The notes under the pieces: model-generated | What the model was told of the DNA's origin: nothing | The model's input: the letters and a program-made list of their open reading frames with translations, nothing else | Databases searched by the model: none | Position numbers and translations under genes: made by a program | Part shown: piece by piece, positions 23,159 to 30,972 of the stretch | How the letters are laid out: the number at the start of each line of letters is the position of its first letter | How positions within the stretch are numbered: the stretch's first letter is position 1 | NCBI GenBank assembly: GCA_015478895.1 | Contig: JADMKK010000003.1 | Location: 1-46,917, forward strand | DNA length: 46,917 nucleotides | Source of the DNA: Comamonas sp. | GTDB lineage: Bacteria > Pseudomonadota > Gammaproteobacteria > Burkholderiales > Burkholderiaceae_C | Direction: 5' to 3'

Positions 23159-25078
23159 TCACAACGGGCGAATGCTACCCGGCACAACAGTGGCCCCAAA
23201 AGTCTGCACCAAATGCTGCACTTGCGGATCGTTCAGCACAATGGCTTGGGCCTGCTCTTGGCGCGCCTGCGCATGGGCTTTATTGCGCAATGCAGGGGAA
23301 TCAGTGACTTTGCCACTTTCCACCATCAAACCAGGACACGCCATCGCATCGGCCAAAGCCTTGGCCAACCGCTCCCGAGCCACGGCCTGATTGAGAGAGT
23401 TGCGCTCTACACGCAACGTCCAGCCTTGCTCATCCTGCGCAATCAACTGTGACTGCAGCGCCAGTTCACGTACTAAAGCAGTCACCGCTTCCGCTTCAAT
23501 CAACTGCGACACGGCGGCATGCCACACATCGCCCAAAGGGGTGCATTCCAGCGCCACTGTAGAGGCCACACGCACGGGTGCTTGCACTTCAGGTGGCAGT
23601 GTCTGAGGCTGGCTGGCATTGCCTTCCAAGTCATCCCATACAGGAGGCTCATCACTGGATATGGTTTCCAATGGCGCATCCACCGGAATGTCCTCCCACG
23701 GAGGAACATCTTGTGTGCTAGGGGCCACAGGCAGCGCCGCCACTGGAACGACAGGTGCAGGTGCAGGTGCAGGTGCAGGTGCAGGTGCAGGTGCGGACGA
23801 TAGTGGCTGAGATAGCTGTTCGGGCATCCCTACAGCAGCGTTTTGTGGCAGCTCGATCTTTGGCAAAACTGCCGCAGGAGTAGCTATCGACGCAGCTTCA
23901 GCGAGTTTCAGTGTTTTTTTTTCAGCCGATGCTGCCATAGCTGCTACAGGGGCCGTACGGCTGACTGCGCCCTGCGGCTTAAACGCCAGCAAACGCAAAA
24001 GCGCCATGGTCAGCGCCGCATATTCATCAGGCGCCAAGCCCAGCTCCTGGCGTCCGTGCAAAGTAATGCTGTAGAGCAGTTGCGTCTCATCGGCTGGCAT
24101 GGTGCGGGCCAATTCCAGCATTTGCACCGCATCGGGGTCGGTGCCATCCACCGCAACAGCCATATCTGGCACCGTCTGCAACACCGCCATGCGCTGCAGC
24201 ACCATGGTCATTTCTTCCAGCGTAGAAGCCGCAGAGATCCCATTAAAGCGCAGCGTGTTGACAGTTTCCACCACGGTACGGCCATCACCCTGGGCCAGTG
24301 CTGCAATCAGGCTAAACACATAACTACGGTCCACACTTCCCAGCATCTGTCGCACGGAGGCTTCCTGCAACTGGCCACAGCCAAAGGCAATCGCCTGATC
24401 GGCCAGCGATAACGCGTCGCGCATAGAACCACGCGCCCCGCGCGCCAGCAATTTCAGGGCCATCGGCTCTGCAGGGATCGCTTCCTTCTGCAACACCTGC
24501 GTCAAGTGCTCGAACACCGTCTCGGGCGCCATGGGTCGCAAATTGAACTGAAGGCAGCGAGAGAGCACCGTGACCGGCACCTTCTGCGGATCAGTGGTTG
24601 CCAAGACAAACTTGAGGTATTCCGGCGGCTCTTCCAGCGTCTTCAACATGGCGTTAAAGGCGGTGCTGGTCAGCATGTGCACTTCGTCAATCATGAAGAC
24701 TTTAAAGCGCCCTTGCACCGGCTTGTACACCGCTTGTTCCAGCAGGCTTTGGACTTCATCGACACCACGGTTGGACGCCGCATCCAGCTCAATATAGTCA
24801 GGGAAACGACCGCTATCAATTTCAGTGCAAGCAGGACAGACGCCACAAGGGCTGGCGGTAATTTCACCTTGACCATCTGCACCCGTACAGTTGACCGATT
24901 TGGCAAAAATGCGCGACACCGTCGTCTTGCCTACGCCGCGCGTGCCAGTGAATAAATAAGCATGGTGCAAGCGCTGTTGCGTGAGCGCATTACCCAAGGC
25001 TTGTACAACGTGCTCCTGCCCCACCATTTCGGCGAAGTTACGAGGACGGTATTTGCGAGCGAGCACAAGATAAGACAT
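23159..25078 (-). CDS. dnaX: DNA polymerase III subunits tau/gamma
   Basis: A 639-residue clamp-loader ATPase. Domains I-II hold Walker A GTRGVGKTT (45-53), a zinc-binding set of four Cys (about 64-84: NCTG, CGVCPAC), Walker B VFMIDEVHML (about 128-136) and sensor 1 LATTDPQKVP; domain III ends near LLRLLAFKP (about 361-368). The Ala/Pro-rich linker then leads to the tau-specific part that should bind DnaB and PolC, here about 500-639. A run of nine A at codons 386-389 and a 7-copy Ala-Pro repeat lie in the linker. It heads dnaX-ybaB. Confidence 0.95.
   Translation of the reverse strand: MSYLVLARKYRPRNFAEMVGQEHVVQALGNALTQQRLHHAYLFTGTRGVGKTTVSRIFAKSVNCTGADGQGEITASPCGVCPACTEIDSGRFPDYIELDAASNRGVDEVQSLLEQAVYKPVQGRFKVFMIDEVHMLTSTAFNAMLKTLEEPPEYLKFVLATTDPQKVPVTVLSRCLQFNLRPMAPETVFEHLTQVLQKEAIPAEPMALKLLARGARGSMRDALSLADQAIAFGCGQLQEASVRQMLGSVDRSYVFSLIAALAQGDGRTVVETVNTLRFNGISAASTLEEMTMVLQRMAVLQTVPDMAVAVDGTDPDAVQMLELARTMPADETQLLYSITLHGRQELGLAPDEYAALTMALLRLLAFKPQGAVSRTAPVAAMAASAEKKTLKLAEAASIATPAAVLPKIELPQNAAVGMPEQLSQPLSSAPAPAPAPAPAPAPVVPVAALPVAPSTQDVPPWEDIPVDAPLETISSDEPPVWDDLEGNASQPQTLPPEVQAPVRVASTVALECTPLGDVWHAAVSQLIEAEAVTALVRELALQSQLIAQDEQGWTLRVERNSLNQAVARERLAKALADAMACPGLMVESGKVTDSPALRNKAHAQARQEQAQAIVLNDPQVQHLVQTFGATVVPGSIRPL
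23752..23793. repeat. Seven tandem copies of a hexanucleotide in dnaX
   Basis: CAGGTG is repeated seven times without error. On the coding strand this gives seven Ala-Pro dipeptides in the linker before the tau C-terminal domains. Gain or loss of units keeps the frame and only alters linker length. Confidence 0.9.
23914..23922 (-). promoter_or_regulatory. Nine-A slippery run in dnaX
   Basis: On the coding strand the codons GAA AAA AAA ACA (Glu386-Lys-Lys-Thr389) contain nine consecutive A. Reading on in the -1 frame gives five residues (NTETR) then TGA ending at 23898, a product of about 393 residues; the +1 frame gives one residue then TGA. Both would yield a gamma-like protein ending just after domain III. 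Confidence 0.6.
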
Positions 25079-25166
25079 GGCCGAGATTCTACGGGTTGTG
25101 TGCTTTCCTCCACCCGAGCATGTGTGATCTGGGCCCTGCTCGCGTGAAGCCGTATCAGACTGTGGC

Positions 25167-25172
25167 TATAAT
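25167..25172 (+). promoter_or_regulatory. -10 box of the SRP RNA gene
   Basis: A perfect TATAAT lies six bases before the predicted 5' end of the RNA. The -35 region, about 17 bases upstream, is weak. Confidence 0.6.
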
Positions 25173-25178
25173 CGATGC

Positions 25179-25273
25179 TGACGGGCCTCCTCGCATGGGG
25201 AAGCAGCCAACCGGGTCAGGTGGGGAACCAAGCAGCCCTAACTGTGAAACCAGTGCCGAGATCAGGCTCGTCA
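25179..25273 (+). ncRNA. ffs: Small signal recognition particle RNA (4.5S)
   Basis: The SRP domain IV signature is clear: GGGTCAGG...GGGAAC-CAAGCAGCCC, matching the bacterial GGUCAGG...GGAA...AAGCAGCC apical loop that binds Ffh. The ends TGACGGGCCT (25179-25188) and AGGCTCGTCA (25264-25273) pair over ten bases with one G-U, closing a single long hairpin of about 95 bases. It is read divergently from dnaX. Confidence 0.85.
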
Positions 25274-25435
25274 ACTTCGCTAAGGAACCTCTTTCATCCT
25301 CAAGAGGCCTCTTCCTTAAAGAAAACTTCCAACACCGCATAAATTTTGTTTCAGCCATTTGTACGTTGACGTTTACGAAGCTTTGGCCTGCGCCATCAAA
25401 AATTGCAGCTTCTGAGCAGATGCGCCAAGTTGCGC

Positions 25436-25468
25436 CAAAAACAGTAAAGCCCCTCGCAAGGGGCTTTA
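25436..25468 (-). terminator. Intrinsic terminator on the minus strand
   Basis: A perfect ten-base-pair stem (TAAAGCCCCT and complement) with a four-base loop is followed on the minus strand by CTGTTTTT. It is just downstream of the candidate 6S RNA. Confidence 0.75.
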
Positions 25469-25476
25469 GGTTGATG

Positions 25477-25657
25477 GATGGGAAATTTCACTGTTACCCG
25501 CCGCCTTTGGGTGGGCTGTCACCTCGAACACAGCTAGAGCGGTTATCGGTCTTACAAGTCCAATGCTGATGCATTCCATTCATAGGCAAGTCTTTCCCAA
25601 GTGATTGCGCCTTGATATTGCCTTCACGGTGCGCAACGATCAAGCGAAATCCCCATT
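25477..25657 (-). ncRNA. ssrS: Candidate 6S RNA
   Basis: This 181-base stretch has no coding potential. Its ends form a terminal stem (minus strand ATGGGGATTTCGCT with AGTGAAATTTCCCAT, one bulge). The 3' part has GACAGCCC...GGCGGC...GAAATTTCCC, resembling the conserved 3' strand of enterobacterial 6S RNA (ACAGCC...GCGGC...GAGAUUCC), and an intrinsic terminator follows. This fits an RNA that binds sigma-70 holoenzyme. The evidence is structural and partial; the family assignment needs a covariance-model search. Confidence 0.5.
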
Positions 25658-25765
25658 ACCTCCATGGAAATTTTTAGCACTGCGATTTACAGAATCGGTT
25701 CAGCAATTTCGCAGTGCCCCCTCGGCCCAAGAAGCACATGCCCTGCCAATACCCAGACATTCATG

Positions 25766-26752
25766 TCATTGCGCAGCATCGCTCGCCGCCTGGCTTGATG
25801 AGCTATTTAGCTTGGGCATGCACCTGATATAGATCAGCTCACTCAGCAGTTCCACCAACGTTTGCGCCACGATCACCGCGGGCAGCACAGGAATGGCGCC
25901 CGGCACCGCCAAGGCCAGCGGCAGCACCACCAAGGAATTGCGCGTACTGCCGCTGAACGCTACGGCGCGGGCGGCTGTCGTTTCCAGCTTGAAAGCTTGC
26001 GCTACCCACCATGCCAACACGGGCGCCAGTACGGCAAATGCCGCATAGATGGGCACGACACGCCATGCGGCATCGTGCGCAGCAGCCATCTGCGGCACCA
26101 CAGCGGCAATTACCACAAACAGCACCAGCGCCGTAGCAGGCACAGGCAGCAGACCCAAGCCCGCATTCACGCGCGCCCCCAGTGCACAGCGGGCAGCCCA
26201 CCCTTGCGTGCATACGGCCAGCAGCAAGGGCACTGCAATTAGCCACACAAAGGCCTCAATAAACGGCCCAGCTTGCACCAATGCCGCCGCCTCTGCGCCC
26301 AGCATGATGCCCAGATAGAGCGGCAAAAGCAGCATTTGCGCCAGCAGCAGCATTGGGGTGGAAGCCAGCAGCAAGCGCGCATCAGCCTTACCCATGTGCG
26401 CAAAGGTGACGACATAGTCAATACAAGGCGCCAGTAGCACCAGCAGCACGCCAAAACGCAGCAAGGGATCAGCAGGTAAAGCGAAACTCAGCGCCCCTAC
26501 CAGCAGCGGAATGGCGACAAAGTTGGTGACCAGCAACGCTGCCAAAAACCGCCGTTGTGTGAATGCGCCGCACAAGGCCGGTAACGGCACCTGCAAAAAG
26601 GTGACATACAGCATCACCGCCAGCGCGGGGGTGATCGCCACCTCCCAAGCTTGCGTGCCATGCAGCAGCAAGGCTGTACAGGCCGCCAAGGCCACGGCAG
26701 CAAAATAAATGTGCGCTTGAAAGCGCTCTAAAACATCACGGGTCGATTGCAT
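25766..26752 (-). CDS. Acr3/bile-acid-symporter-like permease
   Basis: A 328-residue inner-membrane protein with about ten hydrophobic helices. Features of the BART superfamily arsenite permease branch are visible: ITPALAVMLYVTFLQVPL near the start, LVLLAPCIDYVVTFAHMGKADARL with Cys110 in a position like the Acr3 cysteine, and AVAFSGSTRNSLVVLPLALA late in the protein. Arsenite export is possible, but no arsR or other ars gene is adjacent, so the substrate is uncertain. It stands alone. Confidence 0.75.
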   Translation of the reverse strand: MQSTRDVLERFQAHIYFAAVALAACTALLLHGTQAWEVAITPALAVMLYVTFLQVPLPALCGAFTQRRFLAALLVTNFVAIPLLVGALSFALPADPLLRFGVLLVLLAPCIDYVVTFAHMGKADARLLLASTPMLLLAQMLLLPLYLGIMLGAEAAALVQAGPFIEAFVWLIAVPLLLAVCTQGWAARCALGARVNAGLGLLPVPATALVLFVVIAAVVPQMAAAHDAAWRVVPIYAAFAVLAPVLAWWVAQAFKLETTAARAVAFSGSTRNSLVVLPLALAVPGAIPVLPAVIVAQTLVELLSELIYIRCMPKLNSSSSQAASDAAQ

Positions 26753-26817
26753 ACCCGCATTGTGCGGGCAGCTGTCCTCGACACCGCAGACCAGAGAATG
26801 ACTGGATATTGCAACAA

Positions 26818-26907
26818 AAAAAGTAGCTACAAGCCGTTGATATTCCTAAGTTTCCGATATAAAAACATATGGAACCCTTAATTTACCGGGGCTAGCAGCT
26901 ACTTTTT
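26818..26907. repeat. Intergenic palindromic repeat, copy D
   Basis: AAAAAGTAGCTACAAGCCGTTG at the left is the inverted counterpart of CTAGCAGCTACTTTTT at the right; 90 bases. GCCGTTG matches copies C and E. It lies just after the flavoprotein stop. Confidence 0.6.
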
Positions 26908-26917
26908 ATGAAGCGGC

Positions 26918-28261
26918 TTAAGACTGAATATATGCCTGAATGCCGCGCGCTGCCCGTGCGCCCGTGGCAAAGCAGGCAGTGAGCAAATAGCCGCCGGTAG
27001 GGGCTTCCCAATCCACCATCTCGCCTGCGCAGAACACGCCGGGCAGCGCCTTGCACATGAGTTGCTCATCCATGGCCGCCCACGTCACACCGCCTGCGGT
27101 GCTGATAGCCTCATCCATGGGGCGCGCTGCCACCACGGTAATCGGCAAGGCCTTAATGGCCTGCGCCACCTTGACAGGGTCTTGCATGCTCTCTTTGCTC
27201 AGCACTTCATAGAGCAAACCTGCCTTCACACCATCCAGGCCCAAGCGCCCTTTCAAATGGCTGGACAGGCTGCGCGAACCACGCGGGTGACGCACTTCTT
27301 GCAGCACCTTTTCGGCTGAGAAAGCGGGCAGCAAATCCAGCTCGAACGTTGCGCTGCCATTGAGCGTAATTTCGTCACGCAGCAAATTGGAAACGGCGTA
27401 GACCAGATTGCCTTCGACCCCGGTTGCGGTCGCTACAAACTCGCCCCGGCGATCAAAGCGGCTACCAAAACTGTCGGTATAGCGGATGGCCACTGATTTG
27501 AGTGGCGCGCCCGCAAAACGCTCGGCAAACACAGGGCTCCAGCCCTGGGGCACAGGGTCTTTCATGCCCACCAGATCTTTGAAGAAATCACGGCGCGTCT
27601 GGGTTTCTGCCGTGGCCGCACCGGGCTGCCCGACATCGAAACCGCAATTGCTCGACTGCAGCGCCGCAACTTGTACACCTTGCGCCTGCAGCAGCGGCAC
27701 CCACGCACCATCAGAGCCAAGACGCGCCCAGCTGCCACCGCCCAGCGCCAGCAAAGTCGCCTTGGCGCGCACCGTCTGCACCCCTGCTTCGGTAGCCATG
27801 AGCAGCGCTTTGTCCGCACTCCAGCCCTTCCACACATGGCGCATGTGAAACACCACCCCTTGCGCACGCAAACGCGCCAGCCAAGCACGCAACAGTGGCG
27901 CAGCCTTCATATCCGTGGGAAAGACGCGGCCTGAAGAGCCCACAAAAGTGCCAATCCCCAGGCCTTCAGCCCACGCACGCAACTGGTCTGCACCAAACTC
28001 TTGCACCAATGGTGCCAGCATGGGCTGTGCGTCGCCATAGCGCTCCACAAAGCGCTCCAACGCTTCCGAATGCGTGAGGTTCAAACCACCCTTGCCCGCC
28101 AGCAAGAACTTGCGCCCTACCGAAGCCTTGCCATCAAACACATGCACCTGCACGCCTTGCGCCGACAGAACTTCGGCCGCCATCAAGCCCGCAGGGCCTG
28201 CTCCGACGATAGCGACTTCACACACAACATCAGGCAAGGATGAAACAGCAGACATAAGCAT
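26918..28261 (-). CDS. HI0933/BaiN-family FAD-dependent oxidoreductase
   Basis: A 447-residue flavoprotein. The dinucleotide-binding motif is VAIVGAGPAGLMAAEVLSAQG, followed by the family-specific GRKFLLAGKGGLNLTHSE. The C-terminal part has ITVVAARPMDEAISTAGGVTW and PGVFCAGEMVDWEAPTGGYLLTACFATG, which rebinds FAD. This matches the YhiN/HI0933 flavoprotein family (the TIGR03862-like subgroup), whose physiological reaction is not established in most bacteria. ATG 28261 and ATG 28255 are both possible starts. No operon partner is evident. Confidence 0.87.
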   Translation of the reverse strand: MLMSAVSSLPDVVCEVAIVGAGPAGLMAAEVLSAQGVQVHVFDGKASVGRKFLLAGKGGLNLTHSEALERFVERYGDAQPMLAPLVQEFGADQLRAWAEGLGIGTFVGSSGRVFPTDMKAAPLLRAWLARLRAQGVVFHMRHVWKGWSADKALLMATEAGVQTVRAKATLLALGGGSWARLGSDGAWVPLLQAQGVQVAALQSSNCGFDVGQPGAATAETQTRRDFFKDLVGMKDPVPQGWSPVFAERFAGAPLKSVAIRYTDSFGSRFDRRGEFVATATGVEGNLVYAVSNLLRDEITLNGSATFELDLLPAFSAEKVLQEVRHPRGSRSLSSHLKGRLGLDGVKAGLLYEVLSKESMQDPVKVAQAIKALPITVVAARPMDEAISTAGGVTWAAMDEQLMCKALPGVFCAGEMVDWEAPTGGYLLTACFATGARAARGIQAYIQS

Positions 28262-28525
28262 TCAATTCAATATTCAAAAAGCAGAGCAACAGGCGCGCAA
28301 ACACCAAGGGAGGCGCAGCATACCGCTTGCGGCAAGACCAAGAGGTCTCTACATGATTTTCTCAGCAGCGTCCAGACTGGCCGCCATTGCCATCACCTAT
28401 GAGCGCTATAGGTAATGGGCCAGCCCCAATCAGGATCTGGGCATTCGTTTCTGTCACAATTGTGCAAGTCAATTTGCGCACATTTCTGGTGCGTGTAACG
28501 CCCCCACATAACAAGGAATAACTCC

Positions 28526-28858
28526 ATGGCAAGCGAACTCATCAAGCATGTTACCGACGCCAGTTTTGAAGCCGATGTGCTGCAACCCGGCGCTACCGTT
28601 TTGGTGGATTACTGGGCCGAATGGTGCGGCCCCTGCAAGATGATTGCTCCTATTTTGGACGATGTAGCCCAAGCCTATGCAGGCAAGATCAGCATCGCCA
28701 AAATGAACGTGGACGAAAACCGCGAAATCCCCGCCAAGTTCGGCATTCGCGGTATCCCAACGCTGATGATCTTCAAGAACGGCGAACTGGTTGCCACCAA
28801 GGTGGGTGCGATGGCCAAGCCTCAACTGACGGCCTTTATCGATCAGCACGTAGCCTGA
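28526..28858 (+). CDS. trxA: Thioredoxin
   Basis: A 110-residue cytoplasmic dithiol oxidoreductase. The active site is WAEWCGPCKM (usual WCGPC), with the buried Asp in VLVDYWAEW and the cis-Pro in IRGIPTLMIFKNGE. AAGGAATAAC precedes the ATG. It reduces disulfides in ribonucleotide reductase and other partners. It lies upstream of rho in the same direction, a common pairing in this group, with a hairpin between them. Confidence 0.97.
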   Translation: MASELIKHVTDASFEADVLQPGATVLVDYWAEWCGPCKMIAPILDDVAQAYAGKISIAKMNVDENREIPAKFGIRGIPTLMIFKNGELVATKVGAMAKPQLTAFIDQHVA

Positions 28859-28899
28859 TCGAACCATCGCGCAGCGGCCTGTGCCACTGCGCGACACCT

Positions 28900-28928
28900 G
28901 TAAAGCAGGCCACGTCAACCTGCTTTAC
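28900..28928 (+). terminator. Hairpin after trxA
   Basis: A perfect ten-base-pair stem (GTAAAGCAGG and complement) with a nine-base loop lies 42 bases beyond the trxA stop. No T run follows, so it may be a weak terminator or a 3' stabiliser. Confidence 0.45.
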
Positions 28929-29133
28929 AAGCCCTGCAAGCTGAACAACAACACAACAAGCATGCAGCGCAGATTTTTTTCCTGTCATAATAAAGTTTGA
29001 TCGCGGCCCAAAGCATTGGTGGCCGTTTCTGATCCCACCGGCAAGCCATCGACGTACAGCGCTTTTCAGCCGACGCTCTGGCACCCGCCTCCTCCCCAGA
29101 TTCCAATGAACTCCGCCCAAGGAGTAGCACCAG

Positions 29134-30396
29134 ATGCACCTTAATGAACTCAAGGCACTGCACGTGTCTGAAGTGTTGAAGCAAGCCGAAGCGCTTGAAA
29201 TCGAAAACACCGGCCGCATGCGCAAGCAAGAGCTGATGTTCGCCATTATTAAAAAGCGGGCCAAAGCCGGTGAGCAAGTGTTCGCTGACGGCGTGCTGGA
29301 AATTTTGCCGGACGGCTTTGGTTTCCTGCGCAGCCCTGACACCAGCTTTACTGCCAGCACGGACGACATTTACATCTCGCCCAGCCAGGTGCGCCGATTT
29401 AACCTGCACACCGGCGACATGGTCGAAGGCGAAGTGCGCACACCTAAAGACGGTGAGCGTTACTTTGCACTGACCAAGCTGGACAAGGTCAACGGCGATT
29501 CACCCGAGTCTAACAAGCACAAGGTAATGTTTGAGAATCTCACGCCCCTGTTCCCCAAGGAGCAGATGCGGCTTGAGCGTGACATCAAGTCCGAAGAAAA
29601 CATCACCGGCCGCATCATCGACATCATTGCGCCCATTGGCCGTGGCCAACGTGCATTGATTGTGGCCCCGCCCAAGAGCGGCAAAACCGTGATGATGCAG
29701 CACATCGCGCATGCCATCACAGCCAACAATCCCGATGTGCACTTGATGGTGCTTCTCGTCGATGAGCGCCCTGAAGAAGTGACGGAAATGCAGCGCTCCG
29801 TCAAGGGCGAAATCATTGCCTCAACCTTTGATGAACCTGGCACCCGCCACGTGCACGTGGCTGAAATGGTGATTGAGCGTGCCAAGCGCTTAGTGGAATT
29901 GAAAAAAGATGTGGTGATCTTGCTGGACTCGATCACCCGATTGGCCCGCGCTTACAACAACGTGGTTCCATCATCCGGCAAAGTATTGTCGGGTGGCGTG
30001 GACTCCAACGCCCTGCAGCGCCCCAAACGCTTCTTTGGCGCAGCGCGTAATGTGGAAGAAGGTGGTTCGCTGACCATCATCGCCACGGCGCTGGTTGATA
30101 CCGGCTCTCGCATGGACGAAGTGATCTTTGAAGAGTTCAAAGGCACGGGTAACAGCGAAATCCACCTCAGCCGCCGCCTCTATGAAAAGCGCGTGTTCCC
30201 AGCCATCGAGCTGTCCAAGAGCGGTACGCGCCGTGAAGAGCTGCTGTTGCCTCCTGAGATTTTGCAGAAAACCCGCATCTTGCGCCAGTTCATGTACAAC
30301 ATGGATGAGATCGAATCGATGGAGCTCATGATCAAGAACATGAAGCAGACCAAGAGCAATGTCGAATTTTTCGACATGATGCGTCGCGGCGGCTAA
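29134..30396 (+). CDS. rho: Transcription termination factor Rho
   Basis: A 420-residue hexameric RNA helicase. The N-terminal domain has [18 protein letters not shown], the OB-fold primary RNA site has [15 protein letters not shown], and the ATPase domain has [16 protein letters not shown] (Walker A), [16 protein letters not shown] (Walker B) and the Q- and R-loop regions ending FDMMRRGG. Length is standard. AAGGAG precedes the ATG. The 275-base leader region upstream holds a possible CATAAT -10 near 28985 and could host the known Rho autoregulation, but I see no further element. Confidence 0.97.
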   Translation: MHLNELKALHVSEVLKQAEALEIENTGRMRKQELMFAIIKKRAKAGEQVFADGVLEILPDGFGFLRSPDTSFTASTDDIYISPSQVRRFNLHTGDMVEGEVRTPKDGERYFALTKLDKVNGDSPESNKHKVMFENLTPLFPKEQMRLERDIKSEENITGRIIDIIAPIGRGQRALIVAPPKSGKTVMMQHIAHAITANNPDVHLMVLLVDERPEEVTEMQRSVKGEIIASTFDEPGTRHVHVAEMVIERAKRLVELKKDVVILLDSITRLARAYNNVVPSSGKVLSGGVDSNALQRPKRFFGAARNVEEGGSLTIIATALVDTGSRMDEVIFEEFKGTGNSEIHLSRRLYEKRVFPAIELSKSGTRREELLLPPEILQKTRILRQFMYNMDEIESMELMIKNMKQTKSNVEFFDMMRRGG

Positions 30397-30433
30397 TAAC
30401 CCCTGTATTTCGTATCCAGCGAGCCCCCCAACA

Positions 30434-30439
30434 TATAAT
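30434..30439 (+). promoter_or_regulatory. Candidate -10 box of rpmE
   Basis: A perfect TATAAT lies about 100 bases before rpmE, within a C-rich/G-rich hairpin that may end the rho transcript. The -35 is poor. Confidence 0.35.
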
Positions 30440-30536
30440 GGGGAGCTTTTATTGCGGAAAGTATGTGGGATGAACATTTGAGGCAAAGGTTGCTTCAGGT
30501 CCGACACGGCTGCCGCACTTGACTAAAGGAAAAATC

Positions 30537-30782
30537 ATGAAAGAAGGCATTCACCCTAATTACCGCGAAGTTCTGTTCGCTGACATGTCCAACGACTTCA
30601 AGTTCGTGACACGTTCGTGCGTTCCTACCAAGGAAACAGAAACTTTCGAAGGTAAGGAATATCCTCTGTTCAAGCTGGATACTTCTTCTGAATCGCACCC
30701 TTTCTACACTGGCACACAAAAGTCGGTGGACAACATGGGTGGCCGCGTGGAGAAATTCCGCAACCGCTTCGGCAAGAAGTAA
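30537..30782 (+). CDS. rpmE2: Ribosomal protein L31, type B
   Basis: An 81-residue 50S protein: [28 protein letters not shown], then [25 protein letters not shown] and a C-terminal [13 protein letters not shown]. It lacks the zinc-binding CxxC pair of the type A form, having only one Cys, and has the insertion of type B, which in other bacteria replaces L31A under zinc limitation. ATG 30537 follows AAAGGA. Since only the locus here is seen, whether a type A gene exists elsewhere is unknown. Confidence 0.95.
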   Translation: MKEGIHPNYREVLFADMSNDFKFVTRSCVPTKETETFEGKEYPLFKLDTSSESHPFYTGTQKSVDNMGGRVEKFRNRFGKK

Positions 30783-30800
30783 TTTCTTTACTTCTCCGCC

Positions 30801-30834
30801 AAAGGCAGCCAGGGCAACCGGGCTGCCTTTTTTT
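30801..30834 (+). terminator. Intrinsic terminator of rpmE2
   Basis: A perfect ten-base-pair stem (AAAGGCAGCC and complement) with a ten-base loop is followed by a T run. Confidence 0.9.
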
Positions 30835-30972
30835 ATGGGTGCTTGCCGATAGGCATCACAGCCCTTGCTGCGCTTGTATGAGGATGCAGCGTCTGCACGG
30901 ACGTGGCATGCTTGTCTCCAATTTGTTTTGACCCTGCACGACCTTTGCGTTCGTGCGCCGACCGTCGCGTTC

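Noticed and set aside
28375-28425. Imperfect palindrome around AGCGCT upstream of trxA
   Set aside because: Only six pairs around a seven-base loop, with no consistent extension; it could be a promoter-region coincidence.
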